Source of the DNA: Bedellia somnulentella
Lineage: Eukaryota; Arthropoda; Insecta; Lepidoptera; Bedelliidae
Reading direction: 5' to 3'
Assembly: GCA_963576735.1 (NCBI GenBank)
Contig: OY755178.1
Span: 12,400,001-12,464,000 of the forward strand
Length of the DNA: 64,000 bases
The translations under genes and the position numbers were made by a program. The notes below the pieces were generated by a model. That model saw only the letters and a list, made by a program, of their open reading frames with translations, had not been told where the DNA came from and made no database searches. Shown piece after piece: positions 11,640 through 23,156 of the stretch. Each line of letters starts with the position of its first letter. Position 1 is the stretch's first letter.

Positions 11640-14447
11640 TATTACTCTATCCGCTGTTTACTGCCCGCCGAAGCATAAAATAACAGAGGATATGTTTAGC
11701 CAATTCTTTGAAACGCTTGGTAATAAATTTGTAGCTGGAGGTGATTGGAATTCCAAGAACACATTTTGGGGCTCATGACTTACTCTGGCTAGAGGCAGTG
11801 AACTAAAGAAATCCCTGGATAAAAACCAAATTTTCCCAATTTCATCCGGTGAGCCTACCTACTGGCCAACCGATCCGAAAAAACTTCCAGATTTGCTAGA
11901 CTTCTTCCTAATAAAAGGAATTAGCCAGCTCTACACCAAAGTTGAATCAAATTGGGACGGATCTTCTGACCATACCGCAGTTATACTAACCCTCAGCTCT
12001 CCACGGTACTTATAAGAGAGCCCAATGAGTCGCTTTACAATAGAAAAACCGATTGGGAGGGCTTCCAGGACTATGTAGGCGACAATCTGAACTTGAAAAT
12101 TCCTTCAACACAGCCTAATGACATTGAGAATGCATTCATGCACGTGACTAACCTCATCCAGGTTGCAGCTTGGAAAAACACTCCTGCGCTTCTTCACAAA
12201 GTCGGGTCTATTCCGCAGCCACCCAACATTAAGAGCAGTATACTGGAAAAACGACGATTACGAAGAGTATGGCAAACATCACGTCACCCACCCAAGACAA
12301 ATCTGTCTATAATAAAGCAGCCAAACAGCTAAAGATCCTCCTTGAAAACTCGGCTCAAGAGGAAATGAAGAAGTTTCTCTCAAACTTATCTCCTCAAAAT
12401 AAAGGTGAACTTTCTCTTTGGATGGCCACAAACATCTCTGGCAAACCTCAGGTATCTTTTCGACCACTGCGATCTGAATCTTCCTGGGCGAGAACAGACT
12501 CTGAAAAGGCTGAAGTCTTTGCAGCCCATCTCGCTACTGTATTCAAACCGAATCCCTCCAGTAATCATGAAGAACCTGCTTCAATAGGTGAAATATTGAA
12601 TCAAGATTTTCAACTATGTCCACCTCTCCGAACAATAGGCTATTTGACTAAGTTTTGAAAACTATCTTACGGTGTTAATTTGTTTATAAGGAGCCCTAAA
12701 AAAATATTGTTTTGTCTTCATTTTAGCTATTTTATTAAAAAATCTAAAAAGAAAATGCAATATTCAAATGTGCCGCGAAAACGCGACTTTAAGTAATATG
12801 GCGGCTGTAGCACAAATGACGTCAATTCCGCATTAAACACCAATGAGCGAAGCGATACACAGTCTGTTTATGTGCAATCTACGTCATTATAGAAATAGCC
12901 AATCACGGTCGTTTTTAGTCACGTGACAGTTGCAACAAAAATAATTATTTTAGAAGACGGATTTTAGTGAAATAATGCAATATTTTTATCTCGCATTATT
13001 ACATATTGCTCCAAAAAAGAAATATTCAGACTAATGAAATAAAAGAAATGTATATTTTTATTACAGTCAAATAGCCTATTTCACCTAAAGAAGTAGGTGA
13101 AGAAATACGTCGCATGGATGCAAATAAGGCACCGGGTTACGATCTTATAACACCCAGAGTCCTTAAAGAACTCTCACGGAAATGCTTAACGTACCTGGCC
13201 AGTGTGTTTAATGCAATACTTCGTGAATTTTATATCCCTCGTGTATGGAAGATCTCACAAATAATTCAGATCCACAAGTATGGCAAACCTTTTTATGAAC
13301 CTACGTCTTTTAGACCTATAAGTCTTACTCCAGTTCTTCCAAACTGTGGGAGAAGCTATTCATAACTCGATTTGTGCTATGGAACAATGTCACATTGTAC
13401 CATCGCATCAGTTTGGATTCAGGAAGTCGCACTCTACAGTGGAAAAAATGCATAGAGTGTACCACACCATTCGCCAATGCTTTGAAGCCAAGCTTTACTG
13501 CAGCGCAGCATTTTTGGATGTTCAACAAGCATTTGACAAAGTCTGGCATCGAGGTCTTCTAGTCAAGATTAAGGAACGGCTACCACATCCTTATTTTTGT
13601 ATAATTCAATCCTACCTATCCGACCGTCCATTCTTCGTCAAACAGGGTGATGCAAGACAAAGCTATACGACATAGAAGCAGAAGCAGGTGTTCCCCAAGG
13701 GTCCGTCTTGGGTCCCGTACTGTACAACATCTTCACCCATGATCTTTCAGTAACAGATGGTCTGACGGTGGCTACTTATGCCGATGACATTGCTCTGTTA
13801 TTGTCTGACTCAAACCCAGCAAAAGCTAGAGCCAATCTGCAAAGTCAACTAAATAGGGTACACTCCTGGATGTTGAATTGGCGAATACAGGCAAGTGCTT
13901 CGAAATCTGCTCATATCACCTTTACCCTGAAACAAGGTGACTGCCCATCGGTCAAACTAGGCACAGATACCTTGCCCCATACTGATTGCGTCAAATACCT
14001 TGGCTTCCACTTGGACAGAAGATTGACTTGGAAAAACCATATTAAAAAGAAAAGAGATGAGATCAATACTAAGTTCATATCACTCTATTGGCTATTAGGG
14101 AGAAATTCTGTTTTGTCAAAAGACAATTAACTTCTAATATACAAAAGTCTACTAAAGCCAATCTGGACATGCGGTGCTCAGTTATGGAGTACAGCTAGCA
14201 ATAGCAACATTGTTTGCCTGCAACGGGTCCCAAATGCTATCCTGCGAACAATTGCCAAAGCTCCCTGGTTTGCAAGAAACGATGAGATCCACAGTTACCT
14301 TAACATACCCACAGTAGCTGAAGAAATAACAGAGTTAAAAGCTAAATATACTGACCGACTAGTCGCACACCCAAATATTCTAGCAAACCAGCTACTGGAC
14401 ACTTCTCGCTCTGTACGGCGACTGAAGAGGAAAGAAGTTTTGTGATA
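11640..14447 (+). pseudogene. Decayed Jockey-type non-LTR retrotransposon
   Basis: Broken frames carry, in order, part of an apurinic-type endonuclease (FVAGGDWNSKN near 11730, followed by a stop at 11777, and a SDHTAVILT box near 11970), a linker, then reverse transcriptase: ANKAPGYDLI (13120), SFRPISLTPVL (13310), FLDVQQAFDKVWH (13510), GVPQGSVLGPVLYNI (13690), catalytic YADDIALLL (13780) and KYLGFHLDRRLTWKNHI (13995). The thumb and C-terminal region run to a stop near 14444. Several frameshifts (about 12010, 12090, 13350, 13670) and stops make it dead. A 447-bp MITE at 12634-13080 interrupts the linker. Domain order without RNase H and the RT motifs suggest the Jockey clade; the assignment is by motif recognition only. 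Confidence 0.85.
12634..13080. mobile_element. AATAGGCTATTTGACT-ended MITE, copy 1
   Basis: 447 bp bounded by AATAGGCTATTTGACT and its exact reverse complement. It interrupts the Jockey-type LINE: joining the flanks at the insertion point restores the reading frame and a plausible RTISPKEV peptide, so the host LINE was there first. Internal blocks include TGACGTCA-like and GCCAATCACGGTCG sequences. Nearly the same element lies at 37154-37594, half of it inverted at 29536-29722, and a terminal remnant at about 43737. No coding capacity; superfamily not determined because the target duplication is ambiguous. Confidence 0.88.
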
Positions 14448-15102
14448 AAGAGTTTCAGAGGCAATATTCTCAAGGTCAAACCAAATCCACTCAAATCATC
14501 CGCTTATGGTCCGCCGACTGATTGCAGATTCAAAACACAAAAAAAAACTTATGGTTGTTAACAGTGAGGAAAACATCGTGAGGAAACCCACATGGCTAAG
14601 TTGTAGTAAGTCATGTGATAGTGCATTCGTACAAAAACGGCGATAAGCCTCTCCTCTACATGCGTACTCTGAACTAGAAATATTAAAGCGGTTTTGCAGC
14701 ACCTGGTTAATAAAGGTCAATAAAACCGATTTTTACTTTGGTCATTTATCAACCGGTTCACTAAAGCAACAAACTTAAATCTTACTCATACTAACGGTTA
14801 TAAAGACCTGGACTAACCTGTTAATACCACCACCCGATTACCAATGGGATGGTACCTACCCAATTTTGTAACAAGATTCGAGGTTCTTCCATTTTAGAAT
14901 TAACCTGTTAACTCTGCTCACCGAAACCAAAAGCCCGGATATATCAATTCAAGTTTGGGGTCAATGACCAAAACCGGTTAAAAATAATAAAATAAACCGG
15001 TTTGCGCTCCTGCTCTTAACATTAAATGTCACTTGATGTTTAGATATGACTTTTTACTAACTCGTCCATAATCCTATAATCATAGATGCACTAAAAAACG
15101 CT
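14448..15102. other. Repeat remnants, no gene
   Basis: 14555-14675 resembles the middle of the SINE at 39395-39758 in the opposite orientation (GTTAACAGTGAGG, GAGGAAACCCACATGGCT, AGTCATGTGATAGTG). The remainder to 15102 is unassigned sequence rich in AACCGGTTT-like words and shows no exon. Confidence 0.45.
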
Positions 15103-15570
15103 AGATGGGTAGTTCTACTCACAGTGGAATTAAATGGGACCATTTAGTGAACCTTACTTTATTGTTGTTAATTGATATAAACAGAGATTAGAGACCAAGA
15201 GTTTACTACCACATATCCATTATTTAACGCGCCAGACAAAATTATAATTAATATCAATTTTACAGCGGTTTTTCTATTTTAGATGGATAGGGAAGTGAGA
15301 ACATATACAGGGAAGTGAAAATATTATTAAAGGTTACATCAAAGTTTATATTATTTATTCCAAAAATAAAAAATGTGGATCATAAAGTTACACTATCAAT
15401 TTATTATTAAATCTAGGTATTAAAGTACTTATCTTATATTAACTTAAAATATCCATAACGTCAAATTTTCAATTTCAATGGGAACTGTTTATTTATCCTT
15501 AAAGTTACAATCACATTTAGAGAGATCACGTCGTGGTCCATAATAAGCGACTAATTTAATTAAATTATTG

Positions 15571-15812
15571 GCATACATATACTCACGGCTATAAATTCCA
15601 AGAAGGGGTAGCCAGAGCTAAGGAATTAGAAAATCCTCAGCAACTTTTGGAAAGTTGAGTGGGGAAAAGATGGTAAAGTAAAAGTTGTTGGTGATGGGTC
15701 TCCAACCGCATCGCCCAAGAATCCCTTAAAAGCCCCAATACCGTTAGTCGCCTCTTACGTACACCCATCGGTAGAAGCGGGGTAGTGCTATTCTAAGCCG
15801 ACACTACACGGC
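15571..15812 (-). mobile_element. Short RTE-derived element, copy 2 (nested)
   Basis: Same family and length as the copy at 8277-8513, reverse orientation, beginning (plus strand) GCATACATATACTCACGGC and ending in the complement of the TAGTGTCGGC start. It lies between the left end of the Sola-like transposon and the 3' end of its transposase gene, so it arrived after the transposon. Confidence 0.8.
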
Positions 15813-15983
15813 ACTATAAATTATTAAGTTGAGTGCTTACTTCAAACTAAAATTATATAACAGGTAGTTTTAGAATGGCTACAGTCTTATAAACGTTCAT
15901 TTTAAAGATCTTATAAAGTTAACAAATCAACTACAACAATATAATAATGAATCATCACTAATAAGGTAAAGTCTTAAATCTAT

Positions 15984-17480
15984 CTACAGTATAAAATCTC
16001 CATCTGGCAAACATTTTGAGCATGTAAATGAGGTAGGATCGGTTTTGATACAATATATTTGCGCCCATTGATGGCACATGATGCATTGGATCCAATCTTG
16101 ACCAGTTGTGTCTTCTTTATATAAAGCTCCACAAATAAGACATGAACAATCATCTGTTTCACTTTCGTCCCACTTCTTTTTCATCCCTTTTACTGTCTGT
16201 TTTGGCTTTGATTTAGTTCTTGTTTTCTTACTTAGATTGGATCTCTTTTTGTTACTTGTTCGTTTTGTTTTCTTTCGCCAATTCTGATCTCTTTCTATTG
16301 AAGTAATATTTTCATTAATTTCCCTCTTTTTCGCTCGACGCGACTCTTCGACTGGACACAATTCATTAGTGTCAATATCTATACCGGGAATCTCTAGAAA
16401 TCCATCAGAATCATCAGTACTCAGTCCAAAAACACTCATAAAATCAATCATGTCTGTTGACTTCATAATGCTGGTGCTACCGTCATTACTTTTCTCAGTA
16501 TCAGATTCACTATAAACATCATCAACATTTGCTTTCATTGTGGAATATTTTACGACGCCCATTCGGAAGTGCTCGCACTCGTTACTGCAAAAAGAACTAA
16601 TAGTTTTCATCACCAGCTTCAATGGGGAGTATGCATTTCCCTGCACTTGGTGTATTTGCAAAGTACCTTTAAATGGCACTAAATTTGGTTGATTGCTCGA
16701 TAATAACTTTTTCATTTCTTATATTTCGGCATCAGTTACAGTAAATAGAGTTATGTTTGGGCATCGACCTTGAACAGCGCCACAAAACTGAGTTAAGTTA
16801 GTTACATCACAACCCATGGCCACGATATGGTCTGCTGTTCGTTTACACGTAGCACCTACGCCATCCGGTGCACCTTTGCCATGGCCAGCTTCGTGATAGT
16901 TCCAAGTCCAGTGTATAAATCGAGGCCACATTTCATGTATTTTGCACTCTAATATGTAAAACATTAGCTTGTTGCGATACTGGATGACTCTGCCATCACT
17001 GACAAAATTGATGTTTTCAATGTTATGTGGAAGTTCCACCAAAACAGGTTGAAGATGAGTCCAAATAGCGTATACATTGTGAGACAAATTTGTTGAAGCT
17101 GTACAATACGATCTTAATGACTTTTGCAGATATATGACGTCAGTGTGCAGAGATATTTGCATCCGCGATCCCCCAAAGTGAAATGATTGGATCTCCTCGC
17201 TGCTGTATTTACAAGCATAATTTTCCGAGAAATCCATATGCACGATCGCATCATTTTCACCTAGAGATTCTTTCAACATCTTTAATGACTGGTACTGGTG
17301 TACAATGTTTCTTTCATGCTTGAAAAATTTATCGAGGTCATTTTTAAGTTTTAGGATTAAGTTCCAAGCAGAAGTTTCTAAAGTTATTTTCTTCTGTTTG
17401 ATAACTGTCCGGTCCTTTTTGGTTCTGGCATCTGTTATTGTTTCACGATTGGACTCCCAGACTTGATACTTAACAGACAT
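15984..17480 (-). pseudogene. DDE-type transposase with C-terminal Cys-rich finger, one premature stop
   Basis: Two open stretches, 16719-17480 (253 aa) and 15984-16715 (243 aa), lie in the same frame and are split only by a TAA at 16716-16718. The first part carries candidate catalytic acidic residues in HMDFSENY (D83), NFVSDG (D162) and WNYHEAGHGKGAPDGVG (E197 or D206), a pattern fitting an RNase H-fold transposase. The second part is acidic then very basic (likely nuclear localisation) and ends in a PHD- or RING-like cluster, CLIC ... CIMCHQW ... YC ... CSKC. A CAG splice acceptor lies just before the first ATG, so an upstream N-terminal exon inside the transposon is likely; I could not define it. 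Because terminal repeats flank it, this is a transposon gene and not a host PHD protein. One stop in about 500 codons suggests recent loss of activity. Confidence 0.75.
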
Positions 17481-18597
17481 ATTTTGAGCTGAATCTTAAA
17501 TAAATAGATAGAGCTCTAAAAGAAGAATATGGTAAAATTAATATTTTTTTGTCTAAACATACTAAGTATAATATTTAAATATCGATATCTATTTATTTGC
17601 ATGACCAAAATATCATATATTAACGATTTTTCGGTAGCTAATTTAATCCTAATTGTAAAAATAATTGAAGTAGTGATTAAAAATCTCACTTCCCTGGCAA
17701 GCTATCACTTCCCTGTCTACGTGAATCCAGGGAAGTGATACACAGGGAAGTGAGATTTTTGAGGTATTTTGCCAAAATCATGAAATAAACAATTATGGTA
17801 TCAAATTTAATGTTACCAGTAAATAGGCGCAAGTAAGCTTCAAAATATTGTGTCAAAAGATCGAAATAATATTGAATACACTGTAAATAAATACGTACCA
17901 GGTGAGTGAAACTTTGTCTGGCGCAGACACGACAACCAGCGAAGACACTGCAGCCACGACTAAATGACTGACGGTTTGGCCGAAACAAAACCTTCATTAG
18001 GCTAATTTCACTACATACTTTCAAACGTAAGAACGGAAACGTCGCTTAGTATTTGCGTTGTGCAGATTTTATCGTGTTTAAAGGTGGCAGGGAAGTGATG
18101 TTAAATTCGTGTCGCCTTCGTTTAGCTATTGATAAATTAGGTAAATAGAAGATTCAAACCTGAACTAATTAGGTTAAATGCAAGTTTCACTTATGGTACT
18201 TTGAATATAATACTAACTTTGACTAATTTGTTATTTTATAAGGTTTTATTGAGATTCACATAATACATTCTGGGATGTCGCCCCACAGGGAAGTGACAAT
18301 TTTCCCTATTTGAAGCCATTTTTACCAGAGATTTTTTAATTTAAACGAGTTGATATTCAGTGACCCAGTACAAGTTAAGTTGAACTTTACTACTACCTAA
18401 AAGCGAAAAAAAATTATTGTTAAATTAAGAAGCTACAAGGTGAGTAGAACTACCCAGATATATTATTTACGAGGAAACGCCGTAAGCGCCGGCTTACGAG
18501 AGGCACCGTTTGCGGCAGATGAACACACACCTAGAAATACATTTGAAATGTAGGCGAGATAGCACATCTCATGGCAAGCGCTAAAAAGAGATAAAAA

Positions 18598-18860
18598 TAT
18601 TTTCTTTGCACCGACTTGAAATATGAAACTAAGACGACCGTTTGGCAAAGAATAATTTAGATCACAGAGTAAATAAAAGATCTATACACACGATTTATTA
18701 TAAATTATAATTAAAACGTTTTGTTAATTTAGAATACTTACGAATGATTATTTTCTTTGTATCGACTTGAAATATGACACTAAGACGACCGTTTGACAAA
18801 GAGTAATTTAGATCTATACACACGATTTATTATAAATAATAATTAAAACGTTGTTAATTT
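18598..18860 (+). repeat. Direct duplication of about 112-133 bp
   Basis: 18598-18730 and 18749-18860 share the same series of blocks (TATTTTCTTTG, GACTTGAAATATGA, CTAAGACGACCGTTTG, CTATACACACGATTTATTATAAAT, AATTAAAACGTT). The first copy has about 19 additional bases in the middle; otherwise only a few substitutions separate them. Non-coding. Confidence 0.85.
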
Positions 18861-20645
18861 CATCATTTTAGTAGTTTTTCTACTATAGTGTGTGCAAAAT
18901 CTCATCACACTCGACGGCATTCTTGATTATTTTGATAAAGAAACAGGTGAACGATTGCGACGGCAGCTAGCACGCAGCTAGTGAGCGACTAAAGTCAGAT
19001 GAGCCATTTAGCCTGTTTTTTTAAGCGCCACTTATGAGCGCGCATAACTTATCTACGGTTTTTTATCAGTACATCTATGCCTATAATCTATTGTCACCGA
19101 AACAAGTTAGTACGGGAGCAAGCAGATCGCACGACGTGATTGGTTGATGATAATGATAAGAGAACAAGGGGCATTCAGATGATCTTTATTTGACTGCCGC
19201 TCGCTAGTTCACATTCAAATCTCTATATAGTTTGTGATCATATTGTCACTCATCGTCAATTGATAGGAATATTGAAAAATTTTCTGAATAATTTATAATT
19301 AATGTAAGTAAGAGAAGAGAGTAGCAATGACTCGACCGACAGTGAATAATATTTTTTTAAAATGAAGTATAACATTATTGTTTTATTTTCAAAGTTGGCA
19401 AACATAATACAACCAGTCGACTGCTCATGAGGATCATGTTTTTAAAAGGTTGTATTGTCACTAAAGTGAAAAATTATGTAATTATGACCTTTTGAAAATT
19501 TAAAATGAACCAATTAGGTACTGACATTGATATAATTTAAGCAGTACCGAATGAACCTTGTGGATGTATCTTTACATTTCTAAGCGATTATTTACACCCA
19601 CTGACAGTTAATGACGGACCATCTTTCCTTTCCTTTTCATTTGCATACAGATTCACGAGTGAGAGGGCGTTATATTAACTTGTTTCGGTGAATACACTAT
19701 AGAGACCCGCCCTAGAGCGAGAACCAAAACCATAACGTCGTGTCGCACTCGCACGGTTGCTAAACGTGATTAAATTTTATGCGGCATGGTAATATTTAAA
19801 ACCTATTTTCAATGATTACGATATGAAAAGCTGTTAATTAACTATTTCCTTGAATTAAAAGTAAAACCTGCTTACGTCCTGTATGTAGGTACATAAATAT
19901 ACATGTCAGTATAGTAGTAATAAGGTTAACGTAACGTAAAATAAATTTGTGTCTGTTAGCCATCATCTGTCAGCCCCATCGCAGCAAGATAAATATTGTG
20001 TCCAAGATTAATCTCCCGTTCCTGAATTAATTTATCATTCTATTATGAAAGCAGTATAATATATAAAATTACTAGCTAACGTGACGCGACAGACTTCGTA
20101 CTGTCAAATTTGCTTGCTTATGACAAAATCTTAGGCGTTTTTTTCGGTACTCTTAGTTCAATCAGCCATGAATATTTTATTGAACAATTTTTTCCGTGAT
20201 GAAAAGTATCCCATGTCTTTATTTGGGTCATTATCTTGCATTCTGCCAAATGTCATTTATATGCATTATGTCCTTGAGGAGCCTTTTCGCCTCAATCACA
20301 CAAACATCTAAACTTTCACATTTATAATATTAATAGGATGGTGAAAACTGGTGTAACCTTTCTAGTTCAAATCCGTATCTCCGTACATTATATTATAAAT
20401 GCGAAATAACACTGTCTGTCTACTACACTTTCACTTAGCTAAACCACCGAACTTACTTGCGTGAAATATAATACAAAGGTAGGCTTAATTTCAAAAAAGG
20501 ACATAGGCTACTAGGTACTTCATTTCCGAAAAATGCATTAAAGGTGTTTAAATAGATTATGAAAGTTAGTTCGTAAATCTTCCCATTTCAGTATCCAGCC
20601 CTGTGCATCGTAGGAGACAACTTAGGGTTTTAGTTTGCTAAGTAA
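18861..20645. other. Intergenic, no gene seen
   Basis: AT-rich, no recognisable exon. 20078-20335 carries a repeat related to the one at 4411-4532 (ACAGACTTCGTACTGTC start, CTTTCACATTTATAATATTA end). The remainder has no structure I can name. Confidence 0.5.
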
Positions 20646-20944
20646 TCCATACTAATATTATAAATCGGAAAGTGAGTTTGTTTGTTTGTTTATTTGTGCT
20701 TCTTTCACGCCGCAACTACCGAACCGATTGCTTTGAAATTTTGCAGACATATAGTTAGAAGTCCAGATTAAATTATAGCGTACTTTTATACCGGAATCAC
20801 TAATGGATTTTAGCAGCGAAATCTTCAACCTTTCAGCTGAAACCTTATAAAAGAGCGCGGCGTTGTTTGCATGTTTACCAATAGATGGCGCTGTCGGTAC
20901 TTTCTACATCGCGGTATGATTTCTTATTTATTGGAGTATATAAA

Positions 20945-21903
20945 CCCAAAATATATTACATCAAAAAAAAAAAAAAGCCCATGCTCTTTCGGAAGGGAGG
21001 CGCCTCACACGATCCGCCTCCGCCTGTTGAACTCTTCGGTACACCTATTCCGTGGGTGAAAAAGACCAAATACCTCGGTATTGTCTTTGATCCCCGGCTT
21101 ACATGGTCACACCACATCAAATACATACGCAACAAAGCCTCATTCGTTCTGAATAGGCTATCACCGATGCTTTGTGCTCGCAGTAAGTTACCACTGCGAC
21201 ACAAAGTTACACTATACAAAACATGTATACGCTCGGTCCTCTCGTACGGTAGTGTTGCGTTCGCACACGCCAGAGAGGGCTTGATACACCGCCTCCAGGT
21301 GATACAGAATAGGTTCATGCGCAAGGCGGTAGGGGCGCCTTGGTATGTTAGGAACTATGATCTCCACAGAGACTTAGGACTCAATACTATCAGGGATCAT
21401 TTCAAACAAATCTCACGTAGATACTTTGATAAGATCCCTGATCACCCCAACCCCTTACTCCGAGCCTCGCTCGACTACACGATTTCCCCGGACGCCGGGA
21501 TTCGACGCCCACGTAGCGTGCTCTCGGATCCCGACGACGACACCACCCGCGAGCTCGAGGCCTCAGGGGCCACCGGCGCTCGCGGTCACACCAACAACTT
21601 CTATCACTCCAGACACCGACCCCGCCGGCGAGGTCGTAGAACCCTACACTAACTTTAGAGTCACACCAGACTCAACTAGAGTCTATTTTATTTTTATACT
21701 CACCCTATCCGACTTAGCTTAGGTACACTCCTTTGCCTCGCCAGGGCGGCCTTCAGCCGCCCGGCACACAAGTCATGGTGACGCCGCACAGGCCGCAGGG
21801 CCAGCAGCACCGAACCGGTGGGGTTTTAGTCGGTAAAAGTCCGACATACCCCCATTTTTTTTTTGTTTCCCCACCGGTAAACAAAAAAAAAAAATCAAAA
21901 AAG
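20945..21903 (+). pseudogene. 5'-truncated Jockey-type LINE inside Helitron A
   Basis: An open frame ending at 21652 encodes only the RT thumb and C-terminal region: VKKTKYLGIVFDPRLTW, VLSYGSVAFAHA, and PWYVRNYDLHRDLGL, then a Pro/Arg/Asp-rich tail. A GC-rich 3' UTR follows (much richer in GC than its surroundings) and an A-rich tail at about 21881-21902. Comparison with the other Helitron shows it interrupts Helitron sequence after TATATAAAC. A decayed relative lies at about 38050-38300 on the minus strand. Confidence 0.85.
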
Positions 21904-22682
21904 ACTTATTGATATAGTTTACAGCATTGGTTCCGACATAATTTGGTATTTGAAATGAATCTTGAAATTATAATAATAGATCATCGTTACTTGCATTTTG
22001 CGAGTCATTTCATTAGTTGCTGTTTTATCTTAATTGACTGTTGCGTTGCTCGCTTTCTTTTCTTTGGTGTCCTTCATTCCTTTCCACTATTGTATTATAT
22101 TGAAGTATTTAATAGATTTCAGGTTTTTCGCAGTAGGCTGAATAATAGTTAGGTTAGTTTAGTGCGCTTTGTTCGTCGTTTAGATTTTTATAGTTTAGTT
22201 AGGGATATTTTTTGGTTCCTACTATTTTAGATTGAATTGTGTATTTTAAAGGTTTCAGGTTTTAAGCAGTAATTGCATCATTGTTAGGTTAAGTTATTAA
22301 AAGTTGTGGGCGGAAAGTATAAATATAGCATAATAAAAACATGCCACCGCCGGTATCGTCCCCGTGGCGTAGCGGTACAACTAACTACTATGAATATTTA
22401 ATTAGAGCTATTATTAATCAATCGTTCCGGGTTCGTATCTCAGGTGATTCAAGCTTTTTGTATTATTATTTTTGTTTTGTTAGTTTTGAATAGTAGTATA
22501 TATAATAATAGCAAGCACTAACCCTTTACTTCAGCGATTATTTTGGATGGAGATCCACCACTAACCATCCCCATATTCCCAAGCAATCGCTGCAAGCTCT
22601 CCCACTATCATCAACGGTCAGTGTAAGAGGCAGCACCGTGCCGCCGCCGAAGCGCCAAACTACTATTCTATTTGTACTTACT

Positions 22683-23156
22683 AAAGCGGCCAGTACACAA
22701 TGGCGGACGATGGCCCACTGCCCGCCATCGCCACTGTGTACAGGGGGCAATGGTGCATGATGGCGGACAATTGCCGATCGTGGCGCGCAATGGCGCGCAA
22801 TGGCGAAGTTGTCGGTTTTTTGGGCACACTTTAAAGGAATCGTGGCGTAGCATGGCCGGTGGTGTTTCCACAATGGGCCATTGTTTAGTTCGTCACCGAC
22901 CGCTCATATATACTTATACTTTGTTGGGATATTTTATTGCAAAATGTATTTATAATCACTATATGACGTAAAAATAACATAAATAGCGCCATAAATAAAA
23001 TAAATTACATACATCGTAGCAAGTTATGTCCGTCGCAAGTGGATTGCCAGGCAGTAATGAGCAATGGGCCATTGTGTGAACACCAGTTGATCGTGGCCTA
23101 CAATTGCCAATGGCGAAGCGTGGCCCATCGTCGGCCATTGTGTACTGGCCGCTTTA
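22683..23156. mobile_element. 474-bp MITE with CAATGGC-rich subterminal repeats, copy A
   Basis: Bounded by TAAAGCGGCCAGTACACA and its reverse complement; terminal repeats agree over 35 of 37 bases. Both ends are crowded with variations of CAATGGC/GCCATTG and GATGGC words (for example 22700-22800 and 23060-23145). It interrupts Helitron A: the uninterrupted ACTTACTAA(A)GAT sequence is visible in the relic near 3355 and in Helitron B near 33810. A truncated copy lies at 55050-55366. Non-coding; superfamily undetermined. Confidence 0.88.

Larger units (their letters stand above)
15289..18296. repeat. Eight AGGGAAGTGA motifs inside the Sola-like transposon
   Basis: Exact copies at 15289-15298, 15309-15318, 17729-17738, 17744-17753, 18089-18098 and 18287-18296 (+) and at 17686-17695 and 17705-17714 (-). 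Two sit about 180-210 bases inside the left end, six in the right 770 bases. Four of them form an 82-base near-palindrome (17679-17760) whose outer 18 bases on each side are exact reverse complements. A 10-mer is not expected eight times by chance in 3.3 kb. Subterminal position suggests transposase binding sites; location upstream of the transposase gene would also allow a promoter or autoregulatory role. Confidence 0.85.
15107..18455 (-). mobile_element. Complete 3.35-kb DDE DNA transposon (Sola-like candidate)
   Basis: The element is bounded by perfect 16-bp terminal inverted repeats GGGTAGTTCTACTCAC (15107-15122) and its reverse complement (18440-18455), flanked by a direct 4-bp AGAT on each side (15103-15106, 18456-18459). 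It contains one minus-strand transposase gene (15984-17480) interrupted by a single stop, and eight copies of AGGGAAGTGA near the two ends. A short RTE-derived element was inserted later at 15571-15812. A 4-bp duplication, GG-starting ends and a D/D/E-type transposase fit the Sola superfamily, but other families with 4-bp duplications exist and I could not compare sequences, so this name is tentative. The ends are direct sequence observations. Confidence 0.85.

Noticed and set aside
15984..16715. Host gene encoding a PHD-finger protein
   Set aside because: It is in frame with the DDE-type region, split by a single stop, and lies between terminal inverted repeats with a target duplication.
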